Shown: positions 1 through 10,419, numbered from the stretch's first letter. The stretch is 55,172 nt of DNA from Synechococcus sp. UW140 (GCA_945872185.1 CAMBZX010000003.1:1-55172); one strand, 5' to 3'. Notes: a model not told the origin generated them from the sequence alone. Numbers and translations: made by a program.

Positions 1-24
1 GCTGGACGGGAATCGTCCGGGAAC

Positions 25-112
25 GGAGAGGGAGGGATTCGAACCCTCGACAGAAGTTACCTCCTGTAACTCCTTAGCAGGGAGCCGCTTTCAACCACTC
101 AGCCACCTCTCC
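25..112 (-). tRNA. tRNA-Ser (anticodon GCT)
   Basis: Reverse complement GGAGAGGTGGCTGAGTGG...CTGCTAAGG...GGTTCGAATCCCTCCCTCTCC folds as a class II tRNA with a long variable arm. The anticodon loop contains GCT. Confidence 0.95.
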
Positions 113-207
113 AGTGGCTCGCTGAGCTTACCTGACCACCCCGCACCCCTGGGACAATCGGCGGGGGCGGAGCGCTGGTCCACTCCTCCTGGTCCACGCC
201 TGTGGGT

Positions 208-2718
208 TCAGTCGCCGCGGAAGATCCGTTGCACCCTGCGGCTGTCAACGTTCACCAGCAGGTCGTAGGGAATCGTGCCGGCGCGCTCGGCTGCCTCTTC
301 GGGACGCAGCACCTGGCCCTCGTGGGCGCCGAAGATCAGCACGTCATCGCCGACGCAGGCCTCAGGCAGGGCCGAGAGATCGACGGCCATCGAATCCATG
401 GACACCCGCCCGAGCACCCGCGCCCGCTGTCCCTGGATCATCACTTCGCCGCAGTTGGAGAAGCTCCAGGGCACACCGTCGTTGTAACCGGCAGCAACGA
501 TGCCGATCCGCTGCTGTTCAGCTTCCACCTCATAGGTGCCGTTGTAGCCCACCCGCTGGCCGCGTTGCAGGCTGCTCACCTGCACCAGCCGGCTGAGGAA
601 GGCCAGGGCCAGCTCCAGTTCGATCGCTGCGGCCACGGCCGGCGAGGGATAGAGGCCGTAGAGGCCGAGGCCGAGGCGCACCATGTCGAAGCGGGCGGCG
701 GCGAAGCGCACGGCGCCGGAGGTGGCGGCGGCATGCACCACCAGGGGCTCGTCGCTTTCGGCGCGGATCGCGGCGACCGCCGCTTCAAAGCGGCGCAGTT
801 GTTCCTGGGTGTAGGCATCGGCGGCCGGATCATCGGCGCTCGAGAGGTGGGTCATGACCCCGCTGAGCCGCACCACCCCGGATGCCCGCAGCAAGCGGGC
901 CACCCCCAGGGCTGCCTCGGGAGCCACCCCGACCCGCCCCATGCCGCTGTCAATCTCAAGATGGACATCCAGGCTCGCCTCCATCGTGCGCAGGGTTTCC
1001 ACCAGTACCTGGGCGAAGGCCAGGGAGTAGACGACCGGGGTCAGGCGCCAGCGCACGGCTTTGTCGACTTCGTCGCTGTCCATCAACAGCACCAGCACCG
1101 GCCGATGTACCCCCGCCCGCCGCAGGGCGGCCCCTTCATCGGCGGCCGAAACGCCGATCCAGTCGACACCGCTCTCCTGCAGGGCCAGGGCGAGTCGGGC
1201 CAGTTCCGTGCCGTAGGCCCAGGCCTTGAGCACGGCCAGGATGGCCACCCGGGGTCCGCAGACGGCGCGGAAACGGGCGATGTTGCCTTGCACGGCATTG
1301 AGATCCACCAGGAAGCGGCGCGGCGCCATCGATTCCCAGATGGCGCCGGCGGCGCTCGCCAGGTCCTGGCGGGCGGCACCCTTGAGCAGCACGGTGTCGC
1401 CGGCTTGGGTGAGGCTGCGCATGGCCTGCCTCAGGGCGGTGGTGTCGGCGAGTTCGATCACCGGAGCCTCCGGCCGAGCCGCCCGCCAGGCCGCGGCGGT
1501 GTGGCCCTGGGCGGGATGGGGCAGCAGCAGCAGATGGCTGAAGCCCTGGTCCGCCGCCAGTTGGCCGATCAGGGCATGTTCGCGGGCTTCGCTGCCACCC
1601 AGCTCCCCCATGCCGCCGAACACGAACAGCCGCCGTCCTTGCTCCTGGCTGGAGCTCACCGTTTCCAGCGCAGCCTGGACGGAGATTGGATCGTCGCTGG
1701 CACTGTCGTTGACGATCGTGATGCCATCGGGAGTTCGCCAGGTCTCCATGCGGGTGGGCCCGAAGCTGTAGTCCTGCAGCACGGCCACGATGTCGTCGAC
1801 GCTGACGCCCAGTTGCAGGCCGGCGGTCATGGCGATCAGCAGATCCTCCACCAGGGGAGCGGAACGGGTGCGCACCCGCAGTTGCACGGGCTGGCCGCTG
1901 AAGTCGAGTCTGAGTAGCAGGCCGGCGCCATGGGGTTTCTGCGCGATCAGGCGGGGCTCGCTTTGACCCGTCTGCAGGCGCCTGCAGGGCAGTGGACTGG
2001 CGTCCAGCAGGGGCTCGGCGGGGGCGAGCAGCCAGTTCTGGGGCGGTAGATCCCGGAACAGGCGCATCTTTTCGCGGGCGGTCACCTCCCGGCTACCGAA
2101 GCTGCCCAGGTGGGCCAGGCCCACGTTCACCAGCACGCCGAAGTCGGGCTGCAGGATCCTGGCGATGCGCTCCATTTCGCCGGGGGCCGACACACCCGCT
2201 TCGAACACTCCCAGCTCTGTGCCGGCGGGGGCGGCGAGCACGGCCAGCGGTACCCCCACCTGGCTGTTCCAGCTGCCGGGGCTGGCTGCCACGCGGTAAC
2301 GACGGGCCAGCAGGGCCGTCAGCGCGCCCTTGACGACCGTTTTGCCGTTGCTGCCCGTGATCGCCACCACCTGGTGGATGTGCTGGCGGCGATACCAGGC
2401 CGCCAGCTGCTGCAGGGCCTCGAGCGGGTCGTCGACTTCGATCCGGGGGAGATCCGCGATCGTGGGCCAGGTTGCCGAGCCGGAAGCCGCGGCTGCCGAC
2501 CAGCCCCGCTGCACCACGGCCAGAGTGGCTCCTGACGCGAACGCGGCTGCCACGAAGTCATGGCCATCACGGCTGCGGCCACTGAGGGCGAAGAAGGCAT
2601 CGCCCGCCTGCACGCGCCGCGAATCAATCGCCACCGCCCGGATCGGCTGGGCCGCTGGCTGGCCGTGGAGCTGGCCTGCCAGCAGGCCCGCCAGCGTGCG
2701 GGGATCGGGGAGGGCCAT
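208..2718 (-). CDS. murF: MurF-alanine racemase fusion: UDP-MurNAc-tripeptide D-Ala-D-Ala ligase N-terminal, Alr-like PLP domain C-terminal
   Basis: 836 aa ORF. The N-terminal half has ITGSNGKT and Mur ligase motifs. The C-terminal half has FLVDLNAVQGNI, VLKAWAYG, VRLGLGLYG, AAGYNDG and GRVSMDS, typical of the alanine racemase fold. Confidence 0.9.
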   Translation of the reverse strand: MALPDPRTLAGLLAGQLHGQPAAQPIRAVAIDSRRVQAGDAFFALSGRSRDGHDFVAAAFASGATLAVVQRGWSAAAASGSATWPTIADLPRIEVDDPLEALQQLAAWYRRQHIHQVVAITGSNGKTVVKGALTALLARRYRVAASPGSWNSQVGVPLAVLAAPAGTELGVFEAGVSAPGEMERIARILQPDFGVLVNVGLAHLGSFGSREVTAREKMRLFRDLPPQNWLLAPAEPLLDASPLPCRRLQTGQSEPRLIAQKPHGAGLLLRLDFSGQPVQLRVRTRSAPLVEDLLIAMTAGLQLGVSVDDIVAVLQDYSFGPTRMETWRTPDGITIVNDSASDDPISVQAALETVSSSQEQGRRLFVFGGMGELGGSEAREHALIGQLAADQGFSHLLLLPHPAQGHTAAAWRAARPEAPVIELADTTALRQAMRSLTQAGDTVLLKGAARQDLASAAGAIWESMAPRRFLVDLNAVQGNIARFRAVCGPRVAILAVLKAWAYGTELARLALALQESGVDWIGVSAADEGAALRRAGVHRPVLVLLMDSDEVDKAVRWRLTPVVYSLAFAQVLVETLRTMEASLDVHLEIDSGMGRVGVAPEAALGVARLLRASGVVRLSGVMTHLSSADDPAADAYTQEQLRRFEAAVAAIRAESDEPLVVHAAATSGAVRFAAARFDMVRLGLGLYGLYPSPAVAAAIELELALAFLSRLVQVSSLQRGQRVGYNGTYEVEAEQQRIGIVAAGYNDGVPWSFSNCGEVMIQGQRARVLGRVSMDSMAVDLSALPEACVGDDVLIFGAHEGQVLRPEEAAERAGTIPYDLLVNVDSRRVQRIFRGD

Positions 2719-2823
2719 TGGATTTGGAGGCTAGCCAGTTGCACTGCGGCCAAGGGTCGGTCGTGCTGGACACCGATGGGATGGCCAGCTGTCGTTAGCC
2801 TTTAAGGACCTTCGGGAGGTGGC

Positions 2824-3324
2824 ATGGGCCACGTTCTCGTGCTGAACGCGTCCTACGAACCGCTCAACATCACCACCTGGCGGCGGGCGATGGTGATGGT
2901 GCTCAAGGGCAAGGCCGAGGGCCTGGAGCATGATCCCAACCACCGGATCCGGCCGGATCACCTGCTCCCCACCGTGATCCGCCTGCATCAGTTCGTGCGA
3001 GTGCCTTATCGCCAGATGCCCCTGAGCCGTCGCAATGTCTTCCAGCGCGACGGCCATCTCTGCCAATACTGCGGCTTCAGTGGGGAACCGCTCTCGATCG
3101 ATCATGTCGTGCCCCGCAGCCGCGGCGGTGCCGACATCTGGGAGAACGTCACCACCGCCTGTCTGCCCTGCAATGTGCGCAAAGGCAATCGCACCCCCCG
3201 GGAGGCCGGCATGCCCCTGCGTCGGGAGCCACGCCGCCCTCCCACCAGCCTCAACTTCGAAACAATCCGCCGCATCCATGCCGGCCAGAATCGCGAGTGG
3301 GCCAAATATGTGATCGGGGCCTGA
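2824..3324 (+). CDS. HNH endonuclease family protein
   Basis: RDGHLCQYCG...LSIDHVVPRSRGGADIWENVTTACLPCNVRKGNRTP is an HNH core with two CxxC zinc pairs. Confidence 0.9.
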   Translation: MGHVLVLNASYEPLNITTWRRAMVMVLKGKAEGLEHDPNHRIRPDHLLPTVIRLHQFVRVPYRQMPLSRRNVFQRDGHLCQYCGFSGEPLSIDHVVPRSRGGADIWENVTTACLPCNVRKGNRTPREAGMPLRREPRRPPTSLNFETIRRIHAGQNREWAKYVIGA

Positions 3325-3365
3325 ACGCGATGGGGGAACGTTGATCCTGCTTCCTATCCCAGCGT

Positions 3366-4481
3366 TCAGCCGTTGGCGCCGCTGGCCTGGCTGGCCAGCT
3401 CCTGCAGCTGGCGGCTCTGTTCGGCGGCGATGCAGGCTTCGATGACATCTTCGAGCTGGCCGTTGAGCACGGGCTCGAGTGAGAAGTTCTGGCCAAGCCG
3501 GTGGTCGGTCACGCGGCTGTCTTTGGCGTTGTAGGTGCGGATTTTTTCACTGCGATCGCCGCTGCCTACCTGGGAGCGGCGCACATCGCGTTCTCGGGCG
3601 TTGGCTTCGGCCAATTGCCGCTCGTAAAGCTTGGCCCGCAGGATTTCCATCGCCCGTTCGCGGTTCTGCAGTTGGGAGCGTTCCTGGGTGCAGAACACGC
3701 GGATGCCGGTGGGTTTGTGCAGCAGGTCGACGGCGGTTTCCACCTTGTTGACGTTCTGACCACCGGCGCCACCGGAGCGGGCGGTGCTGATCTCCAGATC
3801 GCCCGGGTCGATCTGCACTTCCACCGGATCGGCTTCGGGCATCACTGCCACCGTGGCGGTGGAGGTGTGCACCCGCCCCTGGGATTCGGTGGCCGGCACC
3901 CGCTGAACGCGATGCACGCCCGCCTCGAACTTCAGCTGGCTGTAGACCCCATCGCCCCGGATCGAAAGAATCAATTCCTTGTAGCCGCCCAGGTCGGCTT
4001 CGGAGGCGCTGACCGGCTGCACCTGCCAGCCACGGCCCTGGGCATAGCGCTCGTACATGCGGGCCAGATCCCCGGCCCAGAGACTGGCCTCATCGCCACC
4101 GGCACCGGCGCGGATCTCCAGCATGATGCTGCGCTCATCGCGGGGATCCGTAGGCAACAGGGCCAGAGTGAGGCGCTGCAGCAGCACGTTGATCCGTTGC
4201 TCGAGCGACTCGAGATCGCTGACGGCCAGCTCGACCAATTCCGTCATGGCCGGATCATCCCGGTGCTCCTTGACCAGGTTGCGGCTTTGCAGCTGCTCCT
4301 GTTGCAACTTGCGCAGCTGCTGGTGGTCGAGCACCAGGGGTTCGAGCCGGGCCCGTTCCCGGGCAATCGACTGCAGCCGGGGCGGATCGGCTGCCACCGC
4401 TGGATCAGCCAGCTGCCGTTCCAGCGTCTCGAAGGTGTGACAGGCCCTTTCCAGGCGTTCGCTGAGTAGGGCAGGGTCCAT
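3366..4481 (-). CDS. prfA: Peptide chain release factor 1
   Basis: [26 protein letters not shown], and the PAT tripeptide characteristic of RF1. Confidence 0.97.
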   Translation of the reverse strand: MDPALLSERLERACHTFETLERQLADPAVAADPPRLQSIARERARLEPLVLDHQQLRKLQQEQLQSRNLVKEHRDDPAMTELVELAVSDLESLEQRINVLLQRLTLALLPTDPRDERSIMLEIRAGAGGDEASLWAGDLARMYERYAQGRGWQVQPVSASEADLGGYKELILSIRGDGVYSQLKFEAGVHRVQRVPATESQGRVHTSTATVAVMPEADPVEVQIDPGDLEISTARSGGAGGQNVNKVETAVDLLHKPTGIRVFCTQERSQLQNRERAMEILRAKLYERQLAEANARERDVRRSQVGSGDRSEKIRTYNAKDSRVTDHRLGQNFSLEPVLNGQLEDVIEACIAAEQSRQLQELASQASGANG

Positions 4482-4539
4482 GGCGAATGGCGTCCGGAAG
4501 GCGCCGGAACGGCAGGCGAAGAGGCGCGGAAACGTTCAA

Positions 4540-4571
4540 AATAAAAGCCGGATGCCCTGGGACATCCGGCT
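4540..4571 (-). terminator. Rho-independent terminator downstream of rpmE
   Basis: AGCCGGATG-8 nt-CATCCGGCT is a perfect 9-bp stem, followed on the minus strand by TTTTATTTT. Confidence 0.8.
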
Positions 4572-4648
4572 CGCTGGCAGGTCTGGATGCAGTCGGCCAA
4601 GAGCCAGCTGAAGTGCTTCAGTCCTGGGGATCAGGCGTGATCCGCTGG

Positions 4649-4960
4649 TCAGCCGGCGCTGGTTGCCGCTGTTTTGTCAGCATTGTCACCAGCTGTGGCG
4701 CCGCTATCCACCGCTGGGGCGGCCGGTTTCTGGGCAGCGGTGGCGGAGTCGAGGCCAGCCATGCCGTACTTGCGCATGAAGCGATCCACCCGTCCCTCGG
4801 TGTCCAGGATTTTCTGGGTACCGGTATAGAAGGGGTGGTTGCCGCTCCACACGTCGACGTGGAGCTCGGGGCTGGTGGAGCCGGTGGTCATCACCACCTC
4901 CCCATTGCAGATCACCTTGGCATCGGGATACCAGGTGGGATGGATGTCGGCCTTGGGCAT
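4649..4960 (-). CDS. rpmE: 50S ribosomal protein L31 with Ala-rich C-terminal tail
   Basis: MPKADIHPTWYPDAKVICNGEVVMTTGSTSPELHVDVWSGNHPFYTGTQKILDTEGRVDRF. Confidence 0.95.
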   Translation of the reverse strand: MPKADIHPTWYPDAKVICNGEVVMTTGSTSPELHVDVWSGNHPFYTGTQKILDTEGRVDRFMRKYGMAGLDSATAAQKPAAPAVDSGATAGDNADKTAATSAG

Positions 4961-4998
4961 GACGGGTGAAGCGGTCGGAGACGGGTACGGAGCTGGAA

Positions 4999-5406
4999 TC
5001 AGCGCTTGGAGAACTGGGGCGCTTTGCGGGCTTTCTTGAGGCCGTACTTGCGGCGCTCCTTAGCCCGGGGATCGCGGCTGAGATGGCCTTCCACCTTGAG
5101 CGGCTTGCGATTATCCGGGGAGAGATCGCACAGGGCGCGGGCCGCACCTTGCTTGATGGCATCAGCCTGGCCAGTGAGGCCGCCGCCGCGCACATTCACC
5201 AGCAGGTCGTACTGGCCTTCGAGGCCGAGCGTCTGCAGGGGAGCCTTCACCGCCGCCAGATAGACGGGGTTGTAGTTGAGATAGTTGTCGCCGGGACGGC
5301 CATTGATGGTGACAGTGCCACTGCCGGGCACAACCCGCACGCGGGCCACGGCCGTTTTGCGGCGGCCGGTTCCCCAGTAGACGACGCGGTTGGAAGAGCT
5401 GGTCAT
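4999..5406 (-). CDS. rpsI: 30S ribosomal protein S9
   Basis: [21 protein letters not shown]...[16 protein letters not shown]. Confidence 0.97.
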   Translation of the reverse strand: MTSSSNRVVYWGTGRRKTAVARVRVVPGSGTVTINGRPGDNYLNYNPVYLAAVKAPLQTLGLEGQYDLLVNVRGGGLTGQADAIKQGAARALCDLSPDNRKPLKVEGHLSRDPRAKERRKYGLKKARKAPQFSKR

Positions 5407-5864
5407 TTGGTGGCGGCGGCGGTGGTGGCGGGATCGAGGGCGAGGATCTGGGGCTGCTGGGCGGCATGGGGATGCTCAGCGCCCTTGTAGACCTTCAGCT
5501 TGCGAAACAACTGGCGCCCGAGGGCGTTGTGGGGAAGCATGCCCTTGATGGCCACTTCGATGATCCGCTCGGGCAGACGTCCCTGCAGGTGGGCGAAGGT
5601 TTCGGTCTTCATGCCACCGGGGCGGCCGGAATGACGGCGATAGAGCTTTTGGGTGGGCTTGTTGCCGCTGATCCGGATCTTGTCGGCGTTGATCACCACG
5701 ACAAAGTCGCCGGTATCAAGGTGGGGGGTGTAGGTGGGCTTGTTCTTGCCACGCAGCACCTGGGCCACCTCACTGGCCAGCCGGCCGAGGGTCTGATCCG
5801 TCGCGTCGACCAGGTACCACTGGCGGTCGAGTGTGTCGAGGGAAGGCAGGGTTGTCTTGTTCAT
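5403..5864 (-). CDS. rplM: 50S ribosomal protein L13
   Basis: [63 protein letters not shown]. Start taken at the internal ATG. Confidence 0.95.
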   Translation of the reverse strand: MNKTTLPSLDTLDRQWYLVDATDQTLGRLASEVAQVLRGKNKPTYTPHLDTGDFVVVINADKIRISGNKPTQKLYRRHSGRPGGMKTETFAHLQGRLPERIIEVAIKGMLPHNALGRQLFRKLKVYKGAEHPHAAQQPQILALDPATTAAATK

Positions 5865-6050
5865 TGCGCCTGATGGGCACCGGCTGACCGGCTTGGAAGA
5901 CCACCACATCCGTGCTGTACGGCGGATGGCGTGAGCTGAGGTGAACCTACCGCGCCGCCGTTCTGGTCCCGGCAGCAGGGCGGATGCCAGGCTGAGGGAA
6001 CAAAGCGATGGGTTGGCAGAACAACAGCGCCAGCCTCGAATCGACCCGAT

Positions 6051-6971
6051 CTAAGCAGGTGTCGACGACACCGGGGAGACATCCAGGGATCCGGGCTCGC
6101 TCAGTGCTGCGTTCGCAGGGACACTGATCGATTCCGGAACTGGAGGTGGATCGGACGATTTCAGCTGAAACCGCGGTTGGCAATCATACCAGGCGGCTTC
6201 TGGGAACACGGGTTCCGCATAGCCCACCCGCAGCAGGCAGAGGCCCTGGGGAGGCGCGGCCTCCCGCACTTCCGCCCGTGCCCGGGTGCGCCAGCGCTGT
6301 TCGAAGGCCGCCACGCTGAGGCTCCCCTCCCCTACGGCCACCAGCTGGCCCATGACCAGTCGCACCATGCCGTAGAGGAAGCCGCTGGCCTGGAGTTCCA
6401 CCGTGATCAGATCGCCCTGGCGCTCAAGGCTCACCGCCTGCATCGTGGTGCGGGCATGGGCGCGACGGCTACCGGCCCGCTGGAAGGCCGCGAAATCGTG
6501 CTCCCCCACCAGGGTGTTCAGGGCGGCGTCCATGGCCTGTTCGTCGAGGCGAAGCCGGTAGCGATGCCAGCTCCAGGCGCTGAGAAACAGGTTGGGGCTG
6601 CGGCCGTTGTGGATCGTGTAGCGGTAGCGCCGGTAGCGAGCGGAGAAGCAGGCATGCCACGCGCTCGGCACTTCGCAGGCCGCCCGCACCCGGATCGTGG
6701 CGGGCAGGCGGCCATTGAGGGCTTTGGCCCAACGCTCGGCTGGAATCGGCCCGGCGGCGTCAAAATGAACCACCTGCGCGGCGGCATGGACACCGCTGTC
6801 GGTGCGGCCAGCGGCCACGCTGCGGATCGGGCACTGCGGATCCAGGGCGCCGATCGCCGTCTCCAGCACCTCCTGGACACTGATCTGATGCGGTTGTCGC
6901 TGCCAACCGTGATAAGCCGAACCCTCGTACTGGAGGCAGAGGGCGATCCGGCGGGTCGCAGCTCTCTCCAG
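6051..6971 (-). CDS. truA: tRNA pseudouridine synthase A (start codon uncertain)
   Basis: The frame upstream of the first ATG (6869) encodes [49 protein letters not shown] carries the catalytic Asp. The real start is a non-ATG codon; CTG at 6971 is one candidate. Confidence 0.9.
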   Translation of the reverse strand: MERAATRRIALCLQYEGSAYHGWQRQPHQISVQEVLETAIGALDPQCPIRSVAAGRTDSGVHAAAQVVHFDAAGPIPAERWAKALNGRLPATIRVRAACEVPSAWHACFSARYRRYRYTIHNGRSPNLFLSAWSWHRYRLRLDEQAMDAALNTLVGEHDFAAFQRAGSRRAHARTTMQAVSLERQGDLITVELQASGFLYGMVRLVMGQLVAVGEGSLSVAAFEQRWRTRARAEVREAAPPQGLCLLRVGYAEPVFPEAAWYDCQPRFQLKSSDPPPVPESISVPANAALSEPGSLDVSPVSSTPA

Positions 6972-7015
6972 GGACGAGGGTTCGGCAACGGAGCCGGAGT
7001 TGGCAGTTGTTGCGT

Positions 7016-7366
7016 TCAGACGAGCTCGATGATCGCCATCTCGGCGTTGTCGCCGCGGCGGCGGACGGTGCGAATGATGCGCGTGTAGCCGCCGTTGCGT
7101 TCGCCGTAGCGATCCTGGGCCTTGTCAAACAGGGCGTGGACCAGTTGCTTGTCGTAGATGTAGCCGATGGCGCGGCGGCGAGCCGAGAGGCTGCCGTCCT
7201 TGGCCAGCGTGATCATGCGCTCGGTTTCGTCCCGCAGCGCTTTGGCGCGGGCCTTGGTGGTGGTGACACGACCTTCGCGGATCAGCTGGGTGGTCAGGCC
7301 ACGCAGCAGGGCTTTGCGTTGGTCGGCGGGGCGTCCCAGCAGGGGGACTCGGCACTGGTGTCGCAT
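7016..7366 (-). CDS. rplQ: 50S ribosomal protein L17
   Basis: [56 protein letters not shown]. Confidence 0.97.
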   Translation of the reverse strand: MRHQCRVPLLGRPADQRKALLRGLTTQLIREGRVTTTKARAKALRDETERMITLAKDGSLSARRRAIGYIYDKQLVHALFDKAQDRYGERNGGYTRIIRTVRRRGDNAEMAIIELV

Positions 7367-7425
7367 GGGTCAGGTCTCGGCTGTCGCGAAAGGGGGCTTC
7401 GGGGAGGGGTGACGCAGGGGAGCGC

Positions 7426-8364
7426 TCAGGCGCTCGTGCGGCTCTGGGGCAGGGAGATGCCGATCCGCTCGAGGGCTTCGATCACCTCGTCGGCCGACTT
7501 GGAACCGAAGTTCTTGATTTCCAGGAGATCCTCGTAGCTGAAGCCCATCAGGTCGGAGACGGAGTTGACCTGGGCGCGCTTGAGGCAGTTGTAAGCCCGA
7601 ACCGAAAGGTTCAGTTCTTCCAGGGGGATCTGGGCTTCGGCCGAGGGTTCGGGCTCAAGGCCCGGTTCCTCGTTCATCGTGAGGCTGGCCAGCGGTTGGA
7701 ACAGGCCGATCAGCTGGTTGGCCGCCTGGGCCATGGCGTCATCGGGGGTGATGCTGCCATGGGTCTCGATTTCGAGCCGCAGGCGTTCGCGGGCTGAACC
7801 CCCTTCGCCAACGGCGGTTTCGTCAACGGTGTAGTTGACGCGCTTGACCGGCATGAACACCGCATCGATCTGAAGCAGATCGATGGCACTGGTGTCCTCG
7901 TTGTGGCGGTCGACGGGGCGGTAGCCGATGCCTCGCTCGACATGCACCTCCATCTCCAGGCTGTGGCCCTCGGCCACCACGGCGATCAGCCGGGCACCGT
8001 CAACCACCTGCACCTGGGAAGAGAACTGCAGATCAGACGCTGTGACGGTGGCGGGGCCATTGACCACCAGCCGACCGATCTCCAGTTCGCGGCTGCGGCT
8101 GTTGACCGGCACTGACTTGCAATTGAGCAGGATGTCCAGGACGTCTTCTTTGACGCCGGGCACTGTGGCGTATTCGTGGTTGACGTTGGCGATGCGCACG
8201 GCGGTGATCGCGCTGCCCTCAAGGCCCCCGATCAGAACCCGCCGCAGGGCATTGCCCAGGGTGGTGGCCTGACCACGGTCGAGCGGACCGATCACGAAGA
8301 CGCCCGTCTGGGAACGGTCGTCGGCAATATGGTGCTCGACCCGATCGATCTGGTACTGCAACAC
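7426..8364 (-). CDS. rpoA: DNA-directed RNA polymerase subunit alpha
   Basis: [31 protein letters not shown]..., with the alpha-CTD motif [22 protein letters not shown]. Confidence 0.97.
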   Translation of the reverse strand: MLQYQIDRVEHHIADDRSQTGVFVIGPLDRGQATTLGNALRRVLIGGLEGSAITAVRIANVNHEYATVPGVKEDVLDILLNCKSVPVNSRSRELEIGRLVVNGPATVTASDLQFSSQVQVVDGARLIAVVAEGHSLEMEVHVERGIGYRPVDRHNEDTSAIDLLQIDAVFMPVKRVNYTVDETAVGEGGSARERLRLEIETHGSITPDDAMAQAANQLIGLFQPLASLTMNEEPGLEPEPSAEAQIPLEELNLSVRAYNCLKRAQVNSVSDLMGFSYEDLLEIKNFGSKSADEVIEALERIGISLPQSRTSA

Positions 8365-8423
8365 GGTCTGAGAGGGCGGAGAGGTGGACGGAGCCGGTAG
8401 GCGGTGACGCTGAGCTGGTGGGA

Positions 8424-8816
8424 TCAGACCCGCCGACGCTTGGCACGCCGACAGCCGTTGTGGGGCAAGGGCGTGACGTCACGGATCAGGGTGATCTCGA
8501 GGCCTGCAACCTGCAGAGCCCGGATAGCGGTTTCGCGACCGGAGCCCGGACCTCGGACCAACACTTCGATCTGGCGCATGCCTTGCTCGAGGGCACGGCG
8601 GGCGGCGGCTTCGGCGGCGGTCTGGGCGGCGAACGGGGTGCCCTTACGAGCTCCCTTGAAACCGCTGGCTCCCGCAGACGACCAGCTGATCACTTCACCG
8701 GCGGTGTCGGTGATCGAAACGATGGTGTTGTTGAACGTGCTCTGGATGTGTGCCACACCATTGGGCACATTGCGCTTGGCCTTCTTGGGGCCGGTTTTCT
8801 TGGCGGGCTTGGCCAT
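8424..8816 (-). CDS. rpsK: 30S ribosomal protein S11
   Basis: [65 protein letters not shown]...[10 protein letters not shown]. Confidence 0.97.
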   Translation of the reverse strand: MAKPAKKTGPKKAKRNVPNGVAHIQSTFNNTIVSITDTAGEVISWSSAGASGFKGARKGTPFAAQTAAEAAARRALEQGMRQIEVLVRGPGSGRETAIRALQVAGLEITLIRDVTPLPHNGCRRAKRRRV

Positions 8817-9063
8817 GGAATGGAGGAAGCCCTGCAACAGCAGGGAGGTGATCGTGGAACTTGGAGACCTCGGTGACGACGCCCTCAATAGGGGCAGCGG
8901 CGGGGTCGGTGCCCAGCGCCGAGGCTGGGACTTGGGGCGCTGGAGTGGAGTCTGGGGAAGCTCAGGCGTGAAGCCTTGCCCTGGACTCGTCGTTGGGGGG
9001 CGCTGGAGCGGCGCCCGAATCCCACCATCCAGCTGATGGAACTGTGTGCGGAACGGAAGTGGA

Positions 9064-9429
9064 TTACTTCTTCTTGCCGGCCACAGTTTTGCGGGCACCA
9101 CGACGGGTGCGGGCGTTGGTGCGAGTGCGTTGGCCGCGCACGGGCAGTCCCATGCGATGGCGACGACCACGCAGGCAACCGATGTCCTGCAGGCGCTTGA
9201 GGGCCATGCCCTCTTCGCGACGCAGGTCGCCTTCAAGGGTGAAGGTTTCGGCGGCTCCGCGCAGTTTCTGCACGTCGGCGTCGCTCAGGTCCTTGACGCG
9301 GATGTCGGGATTGACGCCGCTCTTGGTCAGGATCTTGCGGGCACGGGTGAGACCGATGCCATAGACGTAGGTGAGAGAAATCTCGACCCTCTTGTCACGA
9401 GGGATGTCGACACCGGCGATCCGAGCCAC
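9064..9429 (-). CDS. rpsM: 30S ribosomal protein S13
   Basis: [34 protein letters not shown]. Confidence 0.97.
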   Translation of the reverse strand: MARIAGVDIPRDKRVEISLTYVYGIGLTRARKILTKSGVNPDIRVKDLSDADVQKLRGAAETFTLEGDLRREEGMALKRLQDIGCLRGRRHRMGLPVRGQRTRTNARTRRGARKTVAGKKK

Positions 9430-9597
9430 GTTGGAGAAATGATCAGGGGGGCAGGGGCTCCGCCCTAGGGCGGAGTGGGCCGCTTAGAAAGGCGGCAAAC
9501 CACGCGCCAGAAGGCGAATGGGGAGATGGTCCACGCACGGAGCGTGATCATCAATGGGGTGGTCTGGCCGAGGGGCTGGACCAGCAGGCCCAGGGAA

Positions 9598-9711
9598 TCA
9601 GCCCTGGCGCTGCTTGTGCTTGGGATTGGTGCAGATGACCATCACCCGGCCGTGGCGACGGATCACCCGGCATTTGTCGCACATTTTCTTGACTGAGGCA
9701 CGCACCTTCAT
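9598..9711 (-). CDS. rpmJ: 50S ribosomal protein L36
   Basis: Hand translation gives [37 protein letters not shown] (37 aa). It is below the ORF-track cutoff. Confidence 0.95.
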   Translation of the reverse strand: MKVRASVKKMCDKCRVIRRHGRVMVICTNPKHKQRQG

Positions 9712-9786
9712 GGGAGTTGTGCTCTCCGATTTGCAAACGAGCACCCTATCACACGGGTCAACCCAGCTCCCCCTGATGCCGCCATC

Positions 9787-10338
9787 TCAATCGGCCAGCA
9801 GCGCGCTGATGCGCTCACCGATGGCCTCGACGCTGCCGGCCGCTTCGACGGCTTCCAGTAGTCCCAGCTGGCGATAGTGCTCGATCAACGGCGCCGTCTG
9901 CTGGCGGTAAACCTCCAGGCGATGGCGGATCACCTGTTCGTTGTCGTCAGCCCGGCCGCGAGCGAGCAGGCGCTCGATCAGCAGCCCGTCGTCGAGTTCC
10001 ATCAGCACCACCCGTTCGATCCGTTGGTCGAGGTCGGCCAGCAGCCGATCGAGGGCTTCGGCCTGGACCAGGTTGCGCGGAAAACCATCCAGCAGCCAGC
10101 CCTGCTGGTGCTGCTCCAGGCGGCTGCGCACGATGGCCAGCACCAGGTCATCGCTGACCAGTTCGCCGTTGGCCATCACCGCCTCGACCTGTTGGCCGAG
10201 GTCACTGCCGGCCTGTACCTCGGCCCGCAGCAGGTCGCCGGTGGAGAGATGCAGCAGGCCATGGCTGGCGGCCAGGCGCTGGGCCTGGGTGCCTTTGCCG
10301 GCACCGGGGGGCCCAAGGAAGAGGAGGCGTTGCTTCAT
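9787..10338 (-). CDS. adk: Adenylate kinase
   Basis: MKQRLLFLGPPGAGKGTQAQRLAASHGLLHLSTGDLLRAEV...LLDGFPRN. Confidence 0.97.
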   Translation of the reverse strand: MKQRLLFLGPPGAGKGTQAQRLAASHGLLHLSTGDLLRAEVQAGSDLGQQVEAVMANGELVSDDLVLAIVRSRLEQHQQGWLLDGFPRNLVQAEALDRLLADLDQRIERVVLMELDDGLLIERLLARGRADDNEQVIRHRLEVYRQQTAPLIEHYRQLGLLEAVEAAGSVEAIGERISALLAD

Positions 10339-10419
10339 GGCTGGAAATGGGCAGGACGTCAGGACGAGATGACGGCGGGGTCGTGCGGAGGATCGGCGAA
10401 GGCTTGGGTTAAGCGCGGG

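Noticed and set aside
202-1917. 571-aa plus-strand ORF antisense to murF-alr
   Set aside because: High-GC antisense artefact. The opposite frame encodes clear Mur ligase and racemase motifs, and this frame has no recognisable family.
3552-3559. HIP1 octamer GCGATCGC (also noted near 11092, 12870, 27261 and 52929)
   Set aside because: A known cyanobacterial repeat. The few copies I noticed are sparse, so this is not a signal specific to the window.
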